Below are positions 15,501-17,766 of a stretch of 17,766 bases of DNA, one piece after another. The stretch is taken from the NCBI GenBank assembly GCA_040882265.1, contig JBBEBO010000144.1:1-17766 (forward strand), in the 5' to 3' direction. Both the position numbers and the translations under genes were made by a program. Position 1 is the stretch's first letter. The number at the start of each line of letters is the position of its first letter. The notes beneath the pieces were generated by a model. It worked only from the letters and a program-made list of their open reading frames with translations. It did not search any database and was not told the origin of the DNA. This DNA is from Brumimicrobium sp040882265. Lineage in GTDB: Bacteria; Bacteroidota; Bacteroidia; Flavobacteriales_D; Crocinitomicaceae.

Positions 15501-17058
15501 AGAACACGAAAAAGAATTAGCAAAAGTAAATCGAAAGCTAGAACGAAAAGAACCTAGACTAGAAAAACAAGAAGAAAGAATTGAAGCTAAGGAAGAACGA
15601 GAAGAAAAATACAATGAAAAGTATGGCAAGCCTTTTCATCCAATTACAGGGTTTTTGGGCAGGGCTGTGATGTCTGTCAGAACAATTTCAGGTACATACA
15701 CATTAAATGATGGAATGGAGTTGCCAGGTTATTCTCCAAGCTCACAGGTATTAGGTTTGAGTGGAAGAACTTCCAACGATAATCGAATGAGAGGGTTTGT
15801 TTTAGGTGAACAACAAAGGGATATATTTGGTCGTGAATCAGGCTTTGAATATGCACCTTATGCAGCGGATCAAGGCTATATTGTAGATACTAGCGGATTA
15901 AATAGTCAACATACTGTAATGCATGCACAAAACTACAATTTGCGTGCAAGTTTAGAACCTATTAAAGATTTAAAAATAGACTTGACAATGAACAGAAACT
16001 TTACTGAAAACACCTCCGAGTTTTATCGATTCAACGACAGTTTACAAGATTTTGAAAGTCAAAGTAGGTTTAAAACAACTAACGTTACTTATTCAACAAT
16101 ATCAATACAAACCGCCTTCGAGCAATTAGCCCCAAAAGATAATTATAGGTCTGAATCTTTTGATAGAGTCAGGGACACGCGCGCAGAGGTTTCAACCTTT
16201 TTAGCCGATGGGAATCCAAATAGTCAAACAGATAGTGCTGGTTATCAAGATGGATTTGGCCCGAGTCAGCAAGATGTGTTAATAGGCGCATTTTTGACAA
16301 CCTTCTCTGGAAAGGATGTAAACGAAAAAAGCATTTCTCCTATTCGAAGTATTCCTTTACCAAACTGGCAAATTTCTTATAATGGCCTGACTAAATTTAA
16401 AGCGTTGCAAAAATACCTTCAAAACTTCACTTTGAGACATGGTTATACTTCAACTGTAACCGTATCTGGAATGCAAACAAACTTAAATGCTGAAAGAGAT
16501 AGCGATGGTTTCCTTGTCGCCAGAGATATTAACAACAACTTTATTCCAAACCAACAAGTTCAAAACATTACAGTTTCTGAACGCTTTTCACCACTCATCG
16601 GTTTTGATGCTACATGGAAAGTAAACGGCAATGGTTTACTCACTAAGTTTGAATACAGTAAAGAGCGATCAGCTGCTTTATCTCTTACAAACAATCAAAT
16701 TACAGAAGTACTAGGAACACAAATTGTCGTTGGTGCAGGATATAAATTCACTAATTTCCGCTTGCCATTAACAGTTCAAGGAAATAAACTAAAACCTTCA
16801 GATTTAAATATTCGTTTTGATTTATCTATTCGAGACAACCTCACTGTTATAAGAAAAGTTGTTGAAAATACAAACCAAGCAACAGCAGGTCAAAAAGCAA
16901 TGTCTCTTACCTCGAGTATTGCTTATTTAGTTGGTAAGAACCTTACAATGTCTCTCTACTACGAACAACAATTAACCGAGCCAAAAGTTGCAACTTCATA
17001 CACCACTGGAAATATTTCAGCAGGTATTCGTTTAAGGTTTAATTTAGGTGGATTGTAA
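9568..17058 (+). CDS. sprA: SprA/Sov, outer-membrane translocon of the type IX secretion system
   Basis: This 2496-residue giant barrel is the channel through which folded cargo with C-terminal sorting domains leaves the cell; it is needed for gliding in gliding species. After a signal peptide (about 1-28, cleavage VYG-QTD), family landmarks include GSVEISMGVNSARYDNP (from about 152), GASYNTEAAFDFDN, IEGSQTLFGVKTRM, YVDDFEGSQSTIDL (about 825-838) and the end GIRLRFNLGGL. The length is within the usual range of roughly 2300-2500. The start is a TTG at 9568. No ATG is available in frame until residue 18 (9619), which would leave an 11-residue leader with no basic residues, so TTG is preferred. 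Residues about 1916-2021 are an unusual Arg/Gly-rich and charged coiled-coil segment. It follows ruvA by 12 bp, in the same frame, and probably shares its transcript. Confidence 0.96.
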   Translation: MNLKTLHTILPGLFIVVMASVFSIMVYGQTDPDSIDLKYPINNPHDPTSNKKQSFDLGDPSNVEKTIVYDPKTGKYIFKESMGEDLNFRNPSMMTLDEYIEYERQQERQSYWKEKIDSQTEEEQGLIPPIKIDNPGFANIFGTDEIEIRPEGSVEISMGVNSARYDNPMLPEQQRRITRFDFQQQIQLNLVGQIGDKMKLGASYNTEAAFDFDNVTKLEWTGDEDQILQKVEAGNVSMPLETSLIEGSQTLFGVKTRMRFGRLTVDAIASTSRGQKKDINIKGGAQVQDFELKADEYEANRHYFLNYYHRENYDEAMESVPIVSSLVDITRIEVWVTNQSNRVEDTRNILAFTDLGESNSDNWSGNPGNASSNELPDNNSNGLYDFIKDNSTIRGFNNAVSALEAQGTNPGPFSQAQEYEKVENARRLTESEFTYNAQLGFISVNQPLNNDEVLAVAYEYTYAGRTYQVGELSTDGVVGQDALFLKLLKPTIINPKNKLWDLMMKNVYSIGAYQVSQEGFRLDILYNNPDNSLLVNFLPYPNLDERQVIDVVGMDRLNQNNRAQQDGVFDFKPINFNGNRATNGGTINTRNGRIYFSTIEPFGKTVRDEMIEAGNDQIVDNVAYDELYDSTKIAAQQLPQKNRFYFKGQYESSVSDEIPLNSLNVPEGSVVVTAGGIRLEEGSDFTVDYNLGRVKILNSAVLESNSDIKISIESNSVFGFQNKSLMGTHLNYMVNPDFNIGATWMRMTERPITQKVDIGEEPFKNNVIGADLSYRTDVPFLTKLINFIPTISTKQMSTLTLNAEVAHLIPGAPKAISKQGISYVDDFEGSQSTIDLKNFSSWKLASIPKGQDDLFPEAGQTNNLAAGFNRSHMSWYTIDPLFFQNNSITPQHISEDPEMTENVNVAIVDRTDIFPNLNPAVGTITNLPVLNLTYYPEERGMYNYDTTNTVDVDGKFTNPEERWAGIMRSLSTTNFEQTNVEYIQFWMLDPFNDDQEAQNPNTPHSGGELYFNIGNLSEDILPDSRKSFENGLPSDFSETQNIDETNWARVSTQQVVVNAFDNDPDIRAEQDVGLDGYGDDRELEAYENYVDWVNANATLSNEAKERMLDDVSNDNYNYYRDDDYDAEERNIIERYKRWNGHEGNSPTPEMSNQENAGGYPTQATNSPDMEDINQDNNLSESESYFQYRVSLKPNDMQVGKNYIINTREYSKGDKNYKWYQFRIPVRSPDKAVNGISDFRSIRFMRMFLKDFEEETTIRFAKLELIRGEWRKFQESLTQPTDGVQTDPDLTSFNIGAVNVEEHDQREPINYVIPPGILREVDPSQTFQRQLNEQSMTIEVCDLKDGDARAGTKNVGMDMIMYKNLEMFIHAEEVEPTKPLEDEDVTVFVRLGTDFRENYYEYEVPLKITPWGASNESDIWPEENNLRIVFDELIDLKKERNEAMEQPNSNAAFNVEYIKEVDHQPGSSDNNDVNHSKRQIKVRGNPNIGDVKTVMIGIRNPAQNSDNPWKPDDGLSKCVQVWVNELRLTDFQNEGGSAALARAQLQIADFADIQLAGAYSGLNWGSIDSRVAERQRDTRLNLDVSANAQLGQLLGDKVKVDIPFLYTYSVGTINPRFDPYNPDVELSSYDVEERRKRLKDGQDFNQRQSFNFTNVRKARKPGAKARIYDISNFALNYSYSEDLHRDFRTNYDRTTIWKGGLNYVYSGSPKLVEPFKNVKFMRKSKWWDLIRSSNFYLGPKNISIKNNLIRNYNERQIRNNIPNTDFEFQPIYLKNFTWNRAYDFKYDITRNLKFDISANNNSIFDEPEGRVDRGESPDLYREYQDSIRSQMNTLGKVMRYDHTYNISYNLPFDKIPALDFLNSNIRYSGSYEWSRPNLGREAFGNKIQNSRNVNFTSQMNMVNLYKKSEFFKKIIDDGRGGRSTARRSARGGARRSARGGNGGDSKNDSKLAKKVEELQKKLEELEKVDVEKLDEEELEEHEKELAKVNRKLERKEPRLEKQEERIEAKEEREEKYNEKYGKPFHPITGFLGRAVMSVRTISGTYTLNDGMELPGYSPSSQVLGLSGRTSNDNRMRGFVLGEQQRDIFGRESGFEYAPYAADQGYIVDTSGLNSQHTVMHAQNYNLRASLEPIKDLKIDLTMNRNFTENTSEFYRFNDSLQDFESQSRFKTTNVTYSTISIQTAFEQLAPKDNYRSESFDRVRDTRAEVSTFLADGNPNSQTDSAGYQDGFGPSQQDVLIGAFLTTFSGKDVNEKSISPIRSIPLPNWQISYNGLTKFKALQKYLQNFTLRHGYTSTVTVSGMQTNLNAERDSDGFLVARDINNNFIPNQQVQNITVSERFSPLIGFDATWKVNGNGLLTKFEYSKERSAALSLTNNQITEVLGTQIVVGAGYKFTNFRLPLTVQGNKLKPSDLNIRFDLSIRDNLTVIRKVVENTNQATAGQKAMSLTSSIAYLVGKNLTMSLYYEQQLTEPKVATSYTTGNISAGIRLRFNLGGL
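15313..15630 (+). other. Arg/Gly-rich and coiled-coil insertion within SprA
   Basis: This segment encodes SprA residues of about 1916-2021. First comes a Gly/Arg/Ser-rich stretch with two copies of ARRSARGG (nucleotides 15337-15360 and 15361-15384; protein copies identical, codons different). It is followed by about 65 residues made almost only of Lys, Glu, Arg and Leu in heptad-like spacing (VEELQKKLEELEK onwards). The flanks (NLYKKSEFFKKI before, TGFLGRAVMSVRTISGTYTL after) look like normal SprA barrel sequence. The segment probably forms a periplasmic loop or coiled coil. Confidence 0.8.
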
Positions 17059-17093
17059 ATAGTTGCCTCGATCTGAAGTTAAAACAAAATCGT

Positions 17094-17546
17094 ATGAAAC
17101 AAGACACCATCATTCGAAAAGCTAAAAAAGGAGACGAAAAAGCGATCATGGGTCTTGTTCAGGAACTCGCCGAATATGAAAGAGAGCCCGATGCCGTTAT
17201 CAACACCCCAGAACAACTAGCCATTGATTTATTTGAAGATAAAATATGTAATTGTTTTGTTTTAGAAATTGATAAAAAAATCCGTGGTATGGCGCTTTAT
17301 TATATTTCATACTCTACCTGGCGAGGAAGATGTTTGTACCTCGAAGATTTATATATCCAACCCGAATTCAGAAGAAATAATTACGGAGAAAAACTCTTTC
17401 AAAAACTCGTAGATGAAGCAAAAAAACTAGGCGTTAAACGAATGGATTGGCAAGTACTGGAGTGGAATGAGCCCGCAATCAAGTTCTATAAAAAAATAGG
17501 AGCTTCCTTAGATCCTGAGTGGTGGAATGGAAGAATGTATTTTTAA
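17094..17546 (+). CDS. GNAT family N-acetyltransferase, spermidine/spermine acetyltransferase-like
   Basis: This 150-residue cytoplasmic acetyl-CoA-dependent acetyltransferase has a single complete GNAT domain. It begins IIRKAKKGDEKAI, with the substrate side LAEYEREPD (25-33). Motif A is LYLEDLYIQPEFRRNNYGEK (81-100), and motif B is WNEPAIKFYKKIGA (124-137) with the likely general acid Tyr132. The pairing of Y-x-T/S-W-x-G-R/K-x-LYLEDL with WNEPAI-FY resembles diamine acetyltransferases (SSAT), so a polyamine or small-amine substrate is a reasonable guess but unproven. The acetyl-CoA loop reads R-R-N-N-Y-G and not the usual RGxG-type pattern, so one glycine is replaced. It lies 35 bp after sprA on the same strand and may be co-transcribed. 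Confidence 0.9.
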   Translation: MKQDTIIRKAKKGDEKAIMGLVQELAEYEREPDAVINTPEQLAIDLFEDKICNCFVLEIDKKIRGMALYYISYSTWRGRCLYLEDLYIQPEFRRNNYGEKLFQKLVDEAKKLGVKRMDWQVLEWNEPAIKFYKKIGASLDPEWWNGRMYF

Positions 17547-17766
17547 AATGCGGAGTTCGCAGAGAAGGCGCAAAGAACACTAGTAGAAGGTGAGGGTTTG
17601 TTTGTGTGAAAGTTCGACATTCTTAAATCCCAGTCCGACGACTGGCGGGCGTATTCAAAATTCTGCGGTTTTAATTTGAAGTTTTGTTTTAACCACCAAG
17701 CGTGCACATACCTTAACCTGCATTATTCATGGGTTTTCGTAATGAAAAGTCAAAATGTCAATAGAT
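17547..17766. repeat. Non-coding right edge with probable dispersed-repeat sequence
   Basis: No ORF of note was found here. At 17551-17578 the sequence cggagttcgcagagaaggcg and following bases belongs to a type of cgcagag/gcgcaaag string that recurs between genes in many Bacteroidota; this is recalled, not searched. At 17630-17645 a perfect 6-bp stem (CCAGTC/GACTGG) with loop CGAC forms part of a GC-rich palindromic word, again resembling a dispersed repeat. The hairpin lacks a following T-run, so it is not a convincing terminator for the GNAT gene. The last bases (ccttaacctgcattattcat, 17711-17730) could be the edge of an insertion element, which I cannot confirm. Confidence 0.45.

Noticed and set aside
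15276..15629. 117-residue antisense reading frame rich in Ser and Phe
   Set aside because: It is the complement of the purine-rich coiled-coil part of sprA; lack of stop codons there follows from composition, and the product is low-complexity with no signal or domain.
17630..17645. Hairpin as terminator of the sprA-GNAT transcript
   Set aside because: The stem is only 6 bp and no T-run follows it; it fits a dispersed repeat better.

Overview
The window looks like a chromosomal segment of an AT-rich Bacteroidota, most likely a Flavobacteriales-type marine or aquatic bacterium; this placement is inferred. The evidence is a full-length SprA (the outer-membrane translocon of the type IX secretion system, T9SS), two proteins with T9SS type A C-terminal sorting domains, Omp28 and DUF6029 family proteins, Bacteroidota-style TAnnTTTG -7 boxes, and little Shine-Dalgarno signal before start codons. 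No phage, CRISPR, tRNA or rRNA gene was seen. Nearly all of the window is coding.

Left part (1-5046, all minus strand). A probable three-gene operon reads right to left: a periplasmic TlpA-like thioredoxin (3252-2725), a DUF6029 outer-membrane barrel candidate (2693-1035), and an Omp28-type lipoprotein with a CxxC thioredoxin fold (1025-87). Upstream is a separate gene, 5046-3436, for a secreted protein that joins an adhesin-like jelly-roll, a CARDB-like domain, a WCGPC thioredoxin domain and a T9SS sorting domain. It ends in a very clear intrinsic terminator (3404-3371). Three of these four exported proteins carry a CxxC thioredoxin fold, so the block may handle extracytoplasmic disulfides or redox chemistry at the cell surface.

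Middle part (5047-6711). A divergent promoter region separates the secreted thioredoxin gene from a small T9SS cargo protein (5211-5933, plus). That gene converges, with 8 bp between, on a class III-like sirtuin deacylase (6631-5942, minus). The sirtuin gene is divergent from the next operon.

Right part (6712-17546, plus). maeB (NADP-type malic enzyme with a degenerate phosphotransacetylase tail), ruvA, sprA and a spermidine/spermine-acetyltransferase-like GNAT gene lie head to tail with gaps of 3, 12 and 35 bp. The order maeB-ruvA-sprA is a recurring Bacteroidota arrangement. SprA is the translocon that would export the two sorting-domain proteins found further left. It starts at a TTG codon in the same frame as ruvA, and it carries an unusual Arg/Gly-rich plus coiled-coil insertion.

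The last 220 bp are non-coding and hold GC-richer, hairpin-forming sequence that looks like dispersed intergenic repeat material.

No wholly new system is evident. The best leads are the exported thioredoxin-fold cluster around the DUF6029 barrel, the SprA insertion, and the ruvA/sprA junction.
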